Below, piece by piece: positions 29,063-37,735 of a DNA stretch of 64,000 bases. Position 1 is the first letter of the stretch. Each line of letters starts with the position of its first letter. The stretch is from Neorhizobium alkalisoli (GTDB lineage: Bacteria; Pseudomonadota; Alphaproteobacteria; Rhizobiales; Rhizobiaceae). The notes beneath the pieces were generated by a model. That model saw only the letters and a list, made by a program, of their open reading frames with translations. It made no database searches and was not told where the DNA came from. Both the position numbers and the translations under genes were made by a program. The stretch is from positions 956,735 to 1,020,734 of the forward strand of contig NZ_VIWP01000002.1 in the NCBI RefSeq assembly GCF_007829835.1. The letters run 5' to 3'.

Positions 29063-29671
29063 TCAGGCCGCCATCTTCCGCGCCAGCCACACAGTCGCAC
29101 CACCGCATCCGGGGTCCTGCATCACCTGCTCCACCACCTCGAAACCGTTCTCGCCCAGAAGCGCGCGATATTCGTCCGCGCCGAGGCTCGCATGAAAAAG
29201 CGGCTCGCCGCCGAATTCGCCCATCGCCTCACCCTCGAAATGGCCAGACGTGAACATCAGGGCAGCACCCGGCGCCGCGAATTTGGCGAAGCGCGGAAAC
29301 ATGGCCCGCTGGTCGTTCCGGTTCAGGTGAAAAAAGCTGTGCCAGGCAAGTATGCCGTCGAACTGCGCCGGCAGGTCGAAACTGCGCATGTCGCCGACGA
29401 ACCAGGCGCGTTCGGGAAAGCGCGTGCGGCAAAGGCCGATCAGGGTCTCCGACGTATCGACGCCGGTGACGCGGAAACCGGATTTGATCAGGCTTGCGGC
29501 CAGCGGCTCGGCCGCGCCGCAGCCAAGATCGAGGATATGGCCGCGCGGGGCGACGAGGCGCGTGAACCGGTCCAGCCACGGCTTTTCGAACAGGTTCTTT
29601 CCACGCAGCTCGTCGAAGGCCAGGGCATGGCGTTCGTAGAGGGCTGCGATATTGGCGTCTTCGCCGGCCAT
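29063..29671 (-). CDS. Class I SAM-dependent methyltransferase
   Basis: 202 aa. The SAM-binding motif I is GHILDLGCGAAEPLA (about 44-58), with an acidic motif II in VTGVDTSETL and the later FDGILAWHSFFHL. The fold is complete but no substrate-recognition domain is present, so the target cannot be named. The start shares one base with the hisG stop, so it is probably the last gene of the hisS-hisZ-hisG run; a role in histidine metabolism is not implied. Confidence 0.85.
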   Translation of the reverse strand: MAGEDANIAALYERHALAFDELRGKNLFEKPWLDRFTRLVAPRGHILDLGCGAAEPLAASLIKSGFRVTGVDTSETLIGLCRTRFPERAWFVGDMRSFDLPAQFDGILAWHSFFHLNRNDQRAMFPRFAKFAAPGAALMFTSGHFEGEAMGEFGGEPLFHASLGADEYRALLGENGFEVVEQVMQDPGCGGATVWLARKMAA

Positions 29672-30378
29672 CAGACGGCCTTCTGAACCGCTTCGACGAT
29701 CCTTTTCACGACCGGGGCCAAAAGCGGATTGCCGTCATGCTCGGCCTTGCGGGCACGCAAGAGGCAGGCCTGGGATTTCAGGATCACCCCATCCGACAGG
29801 ATTTTGAGATTGTTGGCCTTCAGCGTCGAGCCGGTGGAGGTGATATCGACGATGATATCCGCCTGCCCCGCCGCCGGCGCGCCTTCGGTGGCGCCGAGGC
29901 TTTCGACGATGCGGTAGAGCTGAATGCCGTGCTGCGACGAAAAATGCTGCTGCGTCAGCCGCCAGTATTTTGTCGCGATCTGCAGACGGCGGCCGTGGCG
30001 CGAACGGAAATCGGCGGCGACATCGCCGAGATCGGCCATGCTGTCGACATCCAGCCAGATTTCCGGCACGGCGACCACGACATCCGCATGGCCGAAACCG
30101 AGCCGGGCTACGATCTCGACGCTGCGGTCGGGATCGGCCAGGCCTTCGCGGATCAAGTCCTCGCCGGTGACGCCGAAATCGACGCTGCCGTTGTTGAGTT
30201 CGCGGGCGATCTCGGAGGCAGAGAGGAAGGCGATCTCGATATCGTCGGCACCTTCGACACGGCCGCGATAGGAACGTTCATTGCCAACGCCGACGATCGG
30301 CAGGCCGGCGCGCTCGAACACGGCGGCGCTGTCATCCTTCATGCGGCCCTTGGAGGGCAAAGCGATGGTAATCGTCAT
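29671..30378 (-). CDS. hisG: ATP phosphoribosyltransferase, short-form catalytic subunit HisG
   Basis: 235 aa, the short form that lacks the C-terminal regulatory domain and needs HisZ. It catalyses the first step of histidine synthesis, ATP + PRPP to phosphoribosyl-ATP. Visible family segments are ALPSKGRM near the N-terminus, [12 protein letters not shown] and the PRPP loop [18 protein letters not shown]. It overlaps hisZ by one base, as expected for co-translated subunits. Confidence 0.96.
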   Translation of the reverse strand: MTITIALPSKGRMKDDSAAVFERAGLPIVGVGNERSYRGRVEGADDIEIAFLSASEIARELNNGSVDFGVTGEDLIREGLADPDRSVEIVARLGFGHADVVVAVPEIWLDVDSMADLGDVAADFRSRHGRRLQIATKYWRLTQQHFSSQHGIQLYRIVESLGATEGAPAAGQADIIVDITSTGSTLKANNLKILSDGVILKSQACLLRARKAEHDGNPLLAPVVKRIVEAVQKAV

Positions 30379-31493
30379 CAGCGTGCCCTCGCCTGTTCGA
30401 TACGGTCCAGCCAGATCGAGAAACCGACCGCCGGAATGTTTTCGCGCGCGCCGAGCAGCGTCAGAAGCCGGTCGAACCGGCCGCCACCGACCAGCACGGC
30501 CGGGTCGAGGCCAAGGCTCACTTCGAAAACGAGGCCGGTGTAATAATCGAGTGGGCGTCCGAAGGCGGCGCGATAGGTGATTTTTGACAGATCGAGGCCG
30601 AGATCGGCAAGGGCCGTTGCCCTTTCCTCGAAATGCGCAAGGGCTGCACCGAAGGAAAGGCCGGCCGCATCGGCAAAACCGGCAAGCGCTGCCGGGGCTT
30701 CCGAAAGCGGCATTTCCAGCGACAGGAATTCCGAGAGAAGCAGGAGAGCTGCGCCATCGAGCTTCGTTTCGGCGAGCGCCAGCTTGTCCTTCAACCGCCT
30801 TGCGATTTCGCGCGGGGAGCGGCTCGCATTGGTGGAATAACCGGTTTCCTGCATGGTGCGGTCGATATGGGCGATCAGATCGGCCTCGTCCTGCCGCACC
30901 AGCGCCTCGATCTCCGGCGACAGGCCGGTCACGGGCTGCGGGCTGGCGAGCGCCAGAAGCAACTGCTTCAGATGGGCGGTATCGCCAAAGGACTGGATCA
31001 GCCGCTTCTGCCAGCCGCCCGGCAGGCCGAGCGAACGAACGACGGCCTCGAACACCGCCTGATCCCCAACCGTGACGGCAAGCCGGCGGCCGGGCAGAAG
31101 GTTTTCCACGATCTCGACGGCATCGTTGATGGCGCGCGCATCGGCCAGAGCCGTCGCGGTCTCGCCGAGATCTTCTATGCCGGCCTGATAGAACTCGTTA
31201 TCGCCCTCGCGGCGCTGGCGAAAGACTTCGCCGAGATAGGAATAACGACGCGGCGTGCCGGTGGCGCTTTCGATATGGCGAAGGCAGACGGGAATGGTGA
31301 ATTCCGGGCGCAGGCAAAGGCTTTCGCCGGTCTCGCTTTCGGTGAGGAAAATGCGGCGGCGCAGGTCTTCGCCGGCCATGTCCAGGAAGGGCGCGGCCGG
31401 CTGGATGACGGGTGTGTCGATCCGCATCGCGCCACGGGCGGCAAAATCATCGAGCAGGCGGCCGGAAAATTCCGGCATGTTGATCAAAGGCAT
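30378..31493 (-). CDS. hisZ: ATP phosphoribosyltransferase regulatory subunit HisZ
   Basis: 371 aa. It is a histidyl-tRNA-synthetase-like protein without aminoacylation function that activates short HisG and mediates histidine feedback. The class II motif-2-like [17 protein letters not shown] and the late motif [17 protein letters not shown] are visible. Together with the true hisS upstream, this gives two HisRS paralogues side by side. It is separated from hisS by a RIME-like repeat (31519-31660). Confidence 0.94.
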   Translation of the reverse strand: MPLINMPEFSGRLLDDFAARGAMRIDTPVIQPAAPFLDMAGEDLRRRIFLTESETGESLCLRPEFTIPVCLRHIESATGTPRRYSYLGEVFRQRREGDNEFYQAGIEDLGETATALADARAINDAVEIVENLLPGRRLAVTVGDQAVFEAVVRSLGLPGGWQKRLIQSFGDTAHLKQLLLALASPQPVTGLSPEIEALVRQDEADLIAHIDRTMQETGYSTNASRSPREIARRLKDKLALAETKLDGAALLLLSEFLSLEMPLSEAPAALAGFADAAGLSFGAALAHFEERATALADLGLDLSKITYRAAFGRPLDYYTGLVFEVSLGLDPAVLVGGGRFDRLLTLLGARENIPAVGFSIWLDRIEQARAR

Positions 31494-31518
31494 GGGATGA
31501 CTCCCGGCATCTGTGACT

Positions 31519-31660
31519 GCCCCTCATCCGCCCTGCCGGGCACCTTCTCCCCGCAGGCGGGGAGAAGGAAACCTGTGGCAACGCCTCGCTTCACCCACGA
31601 GCCCAGGCAGGGCACGTCCCCTCTCCCCGCAAGCGGGGAGAGGGCTAGGGTGAGGGGCAA
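31519..31660. repeat. RIME-like palindromic repeat, copy A (hisS-hisZ gap)
   Basis: 142 bases bounded by TGCCCCTCA (31519-31527) and its reverse complement TGAGGGGCA (31652-31660). Inside are two strong hairpins: CCTTCTCCCCG/CGGGGAGAAGG at 31544-31569 and CCCTCTCCCCG/CGGGGAGAGGG at 31620-31645. The outline and several blocks are shared with the copy at 41949-42093. Two-palindrome intergenic mosaic elements of this kind (RIME) are known from rhizobial genomes. Confidence 0.88.
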
Positions 31661-31679
31661 GCCCCGCGACTTAAAAAGC

Positions 31680-33200
31680 TCAAGCATCCTTCGCCCGCCG
31701 CCGGTCTTCAGCCTGGGCCGCTAGGATTTCCTTCACCTTGGCGACGAGATCGGCCTCGGACACGGTGTCCTGCGCGACGCGGGCCTCACGCCAGGAGGCG
31801 TTGTCCTCGATCTCGCCGGACAGGCGCTTGCCCTCGATCAGGTCCTTCAGCTGCACGACGCCCTGGGCACGTTCATCGCCACCCTGGATGATGGCGATCG
31901 GGCAGCCGCGACGGTCGGCATATTTCAGCTGGTTGCCGAATTTCTTCCAGTTGCCCTGGTACATTTCGGCGCGGATGCCTTCGGCGCGCAGCGCCTGAGT
32001 AAAGCGCTGGTAACGGCCCATGCTCTCGACATCGCCATCCATGACGGTGACGAGAACCGGAGCAACCACCTCGTCCTGCCCCAGCTTGCCAAGGTTTTTC
32101 AGCGCCGTCATGAGGCGGGAAACACCGATGGAAAAGCCCGTGGCCGGAACCGGCTGGCCCATGAAGCGCGACACGAGACCATCGTAACGTCCGCCGCCGC
32201 CGACCGAACCGAAGACGACCTTTTCGCCCTTTTCGTTGGTGACGTCGAAGGTGAGTTCGGCTTCGAAGACCGGGCCGGTGTAATATTCGAGGCCGCGGAC
32301 GACGGAGGGGTCGATCTTGATGCGGTCGGGGCCGTAACCGGCGCTCGTTGCCAGAGCACCGATCGTGTTCAGTTCATCGACGCCTTCGCCACCCTGTGCC
32401 GTGCCGGCGACGAGTTCGGCGAGCTGGGCGGCACTTTCGGCATAGTTCTTGATGCCGACGAAGAAGAGGACCTTTTCGATCTGGTCTTCGTTCAGTCCCG
32501 CGCCCTTGGTGAAGTCGCCGGACTCATCCTTGCGGCCGGCGCCAAGCAGGAGTTTGACGCCTTCCGGGCCGAACTTGTCGAGCTTGTCGATGGCGCGCAG
32601 CACGTTCAGGCGCTGGCCGGCCTTGTCGTCGCCGCCAAGACCGATCGCTTCCATGACGCCGTCCAGAACCTTGCGGTTGTTGACGCGGATCACATAGTCA
32701 CCGCGCTTGATGCCGAGCGCTTCCATCGTGTCGGCCATCATCATGCACATTTCGGCATCGGCCTGCACGCCCGGCGCGCCGACCGTATCGGCATCGAACT
32801 GCATGAACTGGCGGAAACGGCCCGGACCCGGCTTTTCGTTGCGGAAAACGTAACCGGCACGATAGGTGCGGAACGGCAGCTGGATCTCGTTGAAATTTTC
32901 CGCGACATGGCGGGCGAGCGGCGCCGTCAGGTCGTAACGCAGCGACATCCACTGCTCGTCATCGTCCTGCAGCGAGAAGACACCTTCGTTGGGGCGGTCC
33001 GAGTCCGGCAGGAATTTTCCAAGCGCGTCGGTATATTCGAACAGCGGCGTTTCGACCGGGTCGAAACCGTAACGTTCGTAGACTTCGCGGATCTTTGCCG
33101 TCATCTCGTTGGTGGCATGGATATCGGCAGCCGAACGATCGACGAAGCCGCGCGGGAGGCGGGCTTTGAGTTTCTGCGGTTTCTTCTGCTTGTCGCTCAT
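31680..33200 (-). CDS. hisS: Histidyl-tRNA synthetase
   Basis: 506 aa. Class II synthetase: motif 2 is [14 protein letters not shown], and the histidine-binding loop is [14 protein letters not shown]. The C-terminal anticodon-binding domain is complete. The length includes the insertion typical of the alphaproteobacterial/eukaryote-like HisRS group. It is first in the leftward hisS-hisZ-hisG-methyltransferase run. Confidence 0.96.
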   Translation of the reverse strand: MSDKQKKPQKLKARLPRGFVDRSAADIHATNEMTAKIREVYERYGFDPVETPLFEYTDALGKFLPDSDRPNEGVFSLQDDDEQWMSLRYDLTAPLARHVAENFNEIQLPFRTYRAGYVFRNEKPGPGRFRQFMQFDADTVGAPGVQADAEMCMMMADTMEALGIKRGDYVIRVNNRKVLDGVMEAIGLGGDDKAGQRLNVLRAIDKLDKFGPEGVKLLLGAGRKDESGDFTKGAGLNEDQIEKVLFFVGIKNYAESAAQLAELVAGTAQGGEGVDELNTIGALATSAGYGPDRIKIDPSVVRGLEYYTGPVFEAELTFDVTNEKGEKVVFGSVGGGGRYDGLVSRFMGQPVPATGFSIGVSRLMTALKNLGKLGQDEVVAPVLVTVMDGDVESMGRYQRFTQALRAEGIRAEMYQGNWKKFGNQLKYADRRGCPIAIIQGGDERAQGVVQLKDLIEGKRLSGEIEDNASWREARVAQDTVSEADLVAKVKEILAAQAEDRRRAKDA

Positions 33201-33349
33201 GATCGGGATTCCATTGCCGGCGGGCCTTCGGGAAAGGCCGGATTTGTGTGCGGTTTCTTAGAGGATAGAGGCCGGAGCGGCAAGGGCGGCGGCTGGTGAA
33301 GACTGACGCAAGGTGGTATATTTTGGCCGCCGCAACGGGGCTTAGGGTC

Positions 33350-33529
33350 ATGAACAAGCACATTACGATCGAAATGTCGGATGAGACATATGACCTTCTG
33401 TCAGCGCGCGCGGCCGATGCGGGAGTTGAGTTGGAGATTTATCTTGTCGACACCCTCAGACAACGGCTGGAAGACCCGGATTTCATCAAATCGGTGGACG
33501 AGAGGATTGAGGCTCGGGCCAAGACCTAA
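33350..33529 (+). CDS. Small ribbon-helix-helix-like protein
   Basis: 59 aa from the ATG at 33350 with TAGGGT upstream. The order strand-helix-helix (ITIEMSDETYDLLSARAADA then EIYLVDTLRQRL) is what RHH antitoxins show, but no named family is recognised. No toxin gene follows: the next frame begins 43 bases later and is a 250-aa Rossmann-like protein. It may be an orphan antitoxin, a free regulator or a chance ORF. Confidence 0.45.
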   Translation: MNKHITIEMSDETYDLLSARAADAGVELEIYLVDTLRQRLEDPDFIKSVDERIEARAKT

Positions 33530-33572
33530 AGTCTGGAAGATCGACCACCGCAGCAAGGCCTACCGCTAGTCC

Positions 33573-34325
33573 ATGATCCTCGAAGCCCTTCAATATGCCG
33601 CGACCGCTCCGGTCACGCCGTCCGCATTCTGCCCTTACATCCGCTCCTCCGTCAGCCTCTGGTCGCGCGCCAATCGTTGCGCCAGGGCCTGGGCTGAGCA
33701 TGAGGATAATTGCCAGTCCTTCATCCGTGACAGGGTGGAGGGGATGAAACAAAGGCGCACCTGCGTCGTGCTCGGCTCCGGCCTGTTGCGCGATGTGCCG
33801 GCCGGGTATCTTTCGCAACAATTCGATACGGTCGTACTGGTCGATCTCGTGCATCTGGCGAGCGTGCGGCTGTCGCTCGGCGTTCGCGGCATGCGCAACA
33901 TGCGGTTCATCTGGCGCGATCTTTCCGGCTATGACGACGCCGTTGCGGGCAAGGCGACGGAACCGCTCGGGTTTCTGCGGCAGGTGCCCTATCTCGACCT
34001 CGTGATTTCGGCAAACATCCTGTCGCAGATCGGCATTGCTGCAAAACACCGGCTTGAGGCGGAGGGCAATGCCCGGCAGGACGAAATCCTGCAGGCGCTG
34101 GTTCGGGCGCATCTCGATGGGCTGGCCGCCCTGCCCTGCAAGACCGCACTCCTAACGGATGTCTCGTACAAGGTCGCGGATCGCGACGGCAAGGTGACGG
34201 AGGAGGCGGATCTTCTCTGCGGCGTGAAGGCGCCGGCAGCGCAGCGCCGCTGGACATGGACGGTCGCGCCTTATGGCGAGCTCGGGCCGAACCATCAGGC
34301 AGTGCATGAGGTGATCGCGATCTGA
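33573..34325 (+). CDS. Conserved hypothetical protein with Rossmann/methyltransferase-like core
   Basis: 250 aa. The central segment TCVVLGSGLLRDVP, followed about 20 residues later by VVLVDLVHL, looks like a nucleotide-binding beta-alpha-beta unit with an acidic residue ending strand 2, as in SAM-dependent methyltransferases. No catalytic motif confirms this. The N-terminus has SAFCPYIRSSVSLWSRANRC, and there is no signal peptide. I know similar rhizobial proteins only as hypotheticals. It is transcribed away from hisS. Confidence 0.7.
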   Translation: MILEALQYAATAPVTPSAFCPYIRSSVSLWSRANRCARAWAEHEDNCQSFIRDRVEGMKQRRTCVVLGSGLLRDVPAGYLSQQFDTVVLVDLVHLASVRLSLGVRGMRNMRFIWRDLSGYDDAVAGKATEPLGFLRQVPYLDLVISANILSQIGIAAKHRLEAEGNARQDEILQALVRAHLDGLAALPCKTALLTDVSYKVADRDGKVTEEADLLCGVKAPAAQRRWTWTVAPYGELGPNHQAVHEVIAI

Positions 34326-34387
34326 CTTCATCGGCTTGTGATATGGCGGCCCGTTGCATTTTGCGGCCGTGGACCTAAGTTCGAAAC

Positions 34388-34756
34388 ATGTCTCGCGCTG
34401 CCGCCATCATGATGTTTCTGGCCTGGCTCCTTTACGGAGCAATGCCGGCTGTCGGCATGCCGATGATGCAGCCGGTGGAAGAGACGGCACAGGTTTCAAT
34501 GCCGGCCCATGCACATCACGAGATGGGCAAACTAACGCAGACGGCGGAAAAGACGCATTCCCACGGCAAGTCGCAGCAAAACTGTCCGCATGGCGGCAAG
34601 ATCTGCGTGACGCCTTTCTGCGCCGCCTGCCTGACGCTTTTGCCGGACATCACCTTCGCCAGCCAGCGTCTGGCGCAGCCTTATCCGATCCCGGCACCGG
34701 CAAGATCGCTTCTCTCCGCCGTGCCCGCACCGCTGACCCCGCCTCCCCGCGCCTGA
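34388..34756 (+). CDS. Exported His/Met/Cys-rich small protein, possible metal-binding
   Basis: 122 aa. An N-terminal signal-like segment (MSRAAAIMMFLAWLLYGAM) is followed by Met- and His-rich sequence (MPMMQPVEE, AHAHHEMGK, HSHGKSQQNCPHGG) and a Cys cluster (CVTPFCAACL), then a Pro-rich C-terminus (SLLSAVPAPLTPPPRA). This pattern resembles DUF2946/CopL-type copper-handling proteins. A DUF305 gene follows 59 bases later, which supports a periplasmic metal role. The function remains inference. Confidence 0.65.
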   Translation: MSRAAAIMMFLAWLLYGAMPAVGMPMMQPVEETAQVSMPAHAHHEMGKLTQTAEKTHSHGKSQQNCPHGGKICVTPFCAACLTLLPDITFASQRLAQPYPIPAPARSLLSAVPAPLTPPPRA

Positions 34757-34815
34757 GCCGTCCGAACCGCTTTCACATTTTCAAGATTTCCAATGGACAC
34801 GGGAAAGGAAAAACC

Positions 34816-35196
34816 ATGTCCCTGAAAACCCATATAGCCGCTTCGGCCCTCGTCTTGCTTACCGCCAGCTCGCTCCTTGCGCAGGAGATGAAGGGCCATG
34901 ACATGAAAGGCATGGACCATTCGGCCATGCAGAAGAATGGCAACGCTTCCACCAAGGCATTCGAGGATGCGAGCGCGCAGATGCACAAGAAGATGATGAT
35001 CGATTATTCCGGCGATGCGGATGTCGATTTCGTGCGCGGCATGATCCCGCATCATGAAGGCGCGATCGCCATGGCGAAGATCGAGCTTGCGCATGGCAAG
35101 GATCCCGCGCTGCGCAAGCTGGCCGAAGACGTCATCAAGGCGCAAGCTGCGGAAATCGCCGATATGCAGGCCTGGCTAAAGGCGCACGGCAAGTAG
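34816..35196 (+). CDS. DUF305 domain-containing exported protein
   Basis: 126 aa from the ATG at 34816 with GGAAAGGA upstream. A signal peptide ends near ASSLLA. A Met/His stretch (MKGHDMKGMDHSAM) precedes the DUF305 core with VDFVRGMIPHHEGAIAMAKI, the conserved HH pair and a C-terminal helix (AEIADMQAWL). DUF305 proteins are periplasmic and often encoded beside copper-resistance genes (CopM type). It is probably co-transcribed with the His/Cys-rich gene upstream. Confidence 0.85.
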   Translation: MSLKTHIAASALVLLTASSLLAQEMKGHDMKGMDHSAMQKNGNASTKAFEDASAQMHKKMMIDYSGDADVDFVRGMIPHHEGAIAMAKIELAHGKDPALRKLAEDVIKAQAAEIADMQAWLKAHGK

Positions 35197-35272
35197 TGCT
35201 TGGTCTGCCGGGCGGGGCGAACCCTTGCCCGGCGGCCTATTCTTCGCCATATCAGCGCATGGAGGCAATCTG

Positions 35273-35977
35273 ATGCGCTCGATCACCGCAATCGGCTTCG
35301 ATGCCGACGACACGCTCTGGCAGAACGAGCAGTTCTACCGGCTGACCGAAGAACATTTTCAAAAACTGCTCGGCGATTTTGCCGAGGGAGAGCATGTTTC
35401 GGCGCGCTTGCTGGAGGCGGAAAAGCGCAACCTTTCCTATTACGGTTTCGGCATCAAGGGTTTTACCCTGTCGATGATCGAGACGGCGATCGAGATTACC
35501 GACGGCAATGTGCCGACAAAGACGATCGGCGAAATCCTCGATATCGGCCGTGACCTGCTTCGCCATCCCGTCGAGACACTGCCGCATGTCGAGGAGACGC
35601 TGCGGGCGCTGAACGGCGAATATCTGCTCGTCCTGATCACCAAGGGCGACCTGTTCGACCAGGAGCGCAAGCTGGCGCAATCGGGCCTCGGCGATTATTT
35701 CGATGCGGTCGAGATCGTTTCCGACAAGAGCGCCACCACCTATCGCCGGATTTTTTCGAAGGTCGCGGACGGGCCGGAACGGGCGATGATGGTCGGCAAT
35801 TCGTTGAAATCCGATATCGTGCCGGCGATCGCCGCGGGAAGTTACGGCGTGTTCGTACCGCATGCGCTGACCTGGGTTTTCGAACATGTCGACGCGCCGA
35901 TCGATGCGCCGCGCTTCCGGCAGATCGAACATCTCGGCGAGCTGGCCATTGTCATCGAAAAGATCATGGCCGCCTGA
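35273..35977 (+). CDS. HAD-family hydrolase (YjjG/CbbY-like)
   Basis: 234 aa from the ATG at 35273 with GGAGG seven bases upstream. Motif I is DADDTLW (about residues 10-16), with VLITKGDLFDQERKL for motif II, DKSATTYRRI for the Lys region and MMVGNSLKSDIVPAI for the acidic motif. The all-helical cap places it with subfamily I HAD phosphatases; the substrate is unknown. It converges with tag, overlapping by 14 bases. Confidence 0.87.
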   Translation: MRSITAIGFDADDTLWQNEQFYRLTEEHFQKLLGDFAEGEHVSARLLEAEKRNLSYYGFGIKGFTLSMIETAIEITDGNVPTKTIGEILDIGRDLLRHPVETLPHVEETLRALNGEYLLVLITKGDLFDQERKLAQSGLGDYFDAVEIVSDKSATTYRRIFSKVADGPERAMMVGNSLKSDIVPAIAAGSYGVFVPHALTWVFEHVDAPIDAPRFRQIEHLGELAIVIEKIMAA

Positions 35978-36593
35978 AATTCAGCCGAAGCGTGTCCACT
36001 TCCCCCTGGCAGAAACAGCCGTCGAGATGGTCGTTCACCATCCCCATCGCCTGCATGAAGGCATAGACCGTGGTCGGACCGACAAAGGTCCAGCCGCGTT
36101 TCTTCAGATCCTTGGACAGCTTGACCGAGACCGGCGTCGTCGGATTGGCGCGCAGGGTTTCGAGATCCATGACGCCGGGCCTTTCATGCGCGCCGGGCTC
36201 AAAACTCCAGAAGAATTTGGCGAGCGAGCCGAATTCGTCGCGCAGGGCGATGGCGCGGCGGGCATTGTTGATGGTCGAGACGATCTTTCCGCGGTGGCGG
36301 ATGATGCCGGCGTCAGCGACGCAGCGGGCGATATCTTCCTCGCCGAATTGCGCCACCTTCTCGAAATCGAACCCGGCAAAGGCGGCGCGGAAATTTTCGC
36401 GCTTGCGCAGGATGGTCAGCCAGGAGAGGCCCGACTGGAAACCTTCGAGGCAGATCTTTTCGAACAGGCGAAAATCGTCGGTAACGGGCCTGCCCCATTC
36501 CGCATCATGATAGTGCCGGTAATCCTCGAGCCCGCCATGCCAGGCGCAACGGCCTCGGCCATCCTCGCCGATGATGATGCCCGGCTTTTCCAT
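35964..36593 (-). CDS. tag: DNA-3-methyladenine glycosylase I
   Basis: 209 aa from the ATG at 36593 with GAGGGG upstream. Tag removes 3-methyladenine from alkylated DNA. Conserved parts include RCAWHGGLEDYRHYHDAEWG with the N-terminal zinc Cys and His, LFEKICLEGFQSGLSWLTIL with the catalytic-pocket Glu, and the C-terminal MGMVNDHLDGCF that supplies the remaining zinc ligands. Complete. Confidence 0.95.
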   Translation of the reverse strand: MEKPGIIIGEDGRGRCAWHGGLEDYRHYHDAEWGRPVTDDFRLFEKICLEGFQSGLSWLTILRKRENFRAAFAGFDFEKVAQFGEEDIARCVADAGIIRHRGKIVSTINNARRAIALRDEFGSLAKFFWSFEPGAHERPGVMDLETLRANPTTPVSVKLSKDLKKRGWTFVGPTTVYAFMQAMGMVNDHLDGCFCQGEVDTLRLNFRRP

Positions 36594-36812
36594 CACAAAT
36601 CCCCTCGCCTCTTGGGCGTTAACGGCCTTCCGGCCAAGCTTTAACACCCGTCAACCATGTTTCAGAACGGGGCGGTAACCCTGCCAAAAGCTTTATGGCT
36701 TTTGTCGCATTCGAGGCGCCACCCGTTTACCATTCTCTTTCACTCCCCACTCACCATAGCTGCCAACGGGCGACAAGTGCCCAATCGGTCAATGTAACGA
36801 GTGGATCCGATC

Positions 36813-37586
36813 ATGAAGACGAAGACCCTTTTTCTGGCGGTCGGCATGGCCGCTGCCTTTTGTGATGCAGCAATCGCCAACGACCGTTACGCGGAACGCC
36901 CGCCGATCGTGCTGTCTTCCGAGCTGACCGCCCCCTGGGTGATGCAACTTTCCGGCCCGAATGCGCGCCCGGTCGTTTATCCCCGCCAACAGGCCGCCCA
37001 GCCGCCGGTCCAGTACCAGCAGCAGCAGCAACAGCAGCCCCGCCCGGTCTATCGCCGCGGCATTTTCGGCAATAGCGCCGCCCAGCCGGTCGCCATGGTG
37101 CGCCCGGCCTCGCCGGCACGCAGCCAGATCGAACCGCAATTCCTGCCGCAGGTCGTGACCTACGAGACGAAGGAAAAGCCGGGCACGATCGTCATCGATA
37201 CCAATAACCGTTTTCTCTATCTGGTCATGGATGGCGGCAAGGCGCGCCGTTACGGCGTCGGCGTCGGCAAGCCGGGTTTCGAATGGGCCGGTGAACACCG
37301 CGTCACTCGCAAGGCCGAATGGCCGACCTGGGTGCCGCCACAGGAAATGATTTCGCGCGAAGCCCAGAAGGGCCATTACCTGCCGGCCCGCATGGATGGC
37401 GGCCCGGAAAACCCGCTCGGCGCGCGCGCCATGTATCTCGGCTCGACGCTTTACCGCATCCACGGCACGAATGCGCCCTGGACGATCGGCAGCGCCGTCT
37501 CTTCCGGCTGCATTCGCCTGCGCAACGAGGATGTGACTGACCTCTACGAACGCGTCGAAGTTGGCACCAAAGTCATCGTCATGTGA
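36813..37586 (+). CDS. L,D-transpeptidase (YkuD), first of a tandem pair
   Basis: 257 aa. A signal peptide is followed by a Pro/Gln-rich linker that includes seven consecutive Gln. The YkuD domain begins near VTYETKEKPGTIVIDT and ends with IHGTNAPWTIG and SSGCIRLRNEDV, where Cys233 is the catalytic nucleophile and the upstream His lies in IHG. Such periplasmic enzymes make 3-3 peptidoglycan cross-links or attach proteins to peptidoglycan; Agrobacterium-type bacteria are rich in them. Start is the ATG at 36813. A second copy follows 149 bases later. Confidence 0.92.
   Translation: MKTKTLFLAVGMAAAFCDAAIANDRYAERPPIVLSSELTAPWVMQLSGPNARPVVYPRQQAAQPPVQYQQQQQQQPRPVYRRGIFGNSAAQPVAMVRPASPARSQIEPQFLPQVVTYETKEKPGTIVIDTNNRFLYLVMDGGKARRYGVGVGKPGFEWAGEHRVTRKAEWPTWVPPQEMISREAQKGHYLPARMDGGPENPLGARAMYLGSTLYRIHGTNAPWTIGSAVSSGCIRLRNEDVTDLYERVEVGTKVIVM
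37017..37037 (+). repeat. CAG/CAA run encoding seven glutamines
   Basis: Four CAG codons, one CAA and two CAG inside the linker of the first L,D-transpeptidase. A short triplet repeat that could change length by slippage without breaking the frame. Confidence 0.7.
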
Positions 37587-37735
37587 CGAAAACGGCCTGC
37601 GCCTGTGACCGGATAGCCACGATCGGCACCGGTCGCACCGCAGCAAGGCCTATATTCGCCTTGCCTCATCTTGCCTTGACCGGATGTGCGGAACAGTTTC
37701 TTCCCATTGAGGGTCAGATTGACGAGAGGGTAAGG

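Noticed and set aside
34354..34815. Extension of the DUF305 frame upstream over the His/Cys-rich gene
   Set aside because: The frame differs from the His/Cys-rich gene and lacks a signal peptide; the ATG at 34816 has a strong binding site and begins a clean signal sequence.
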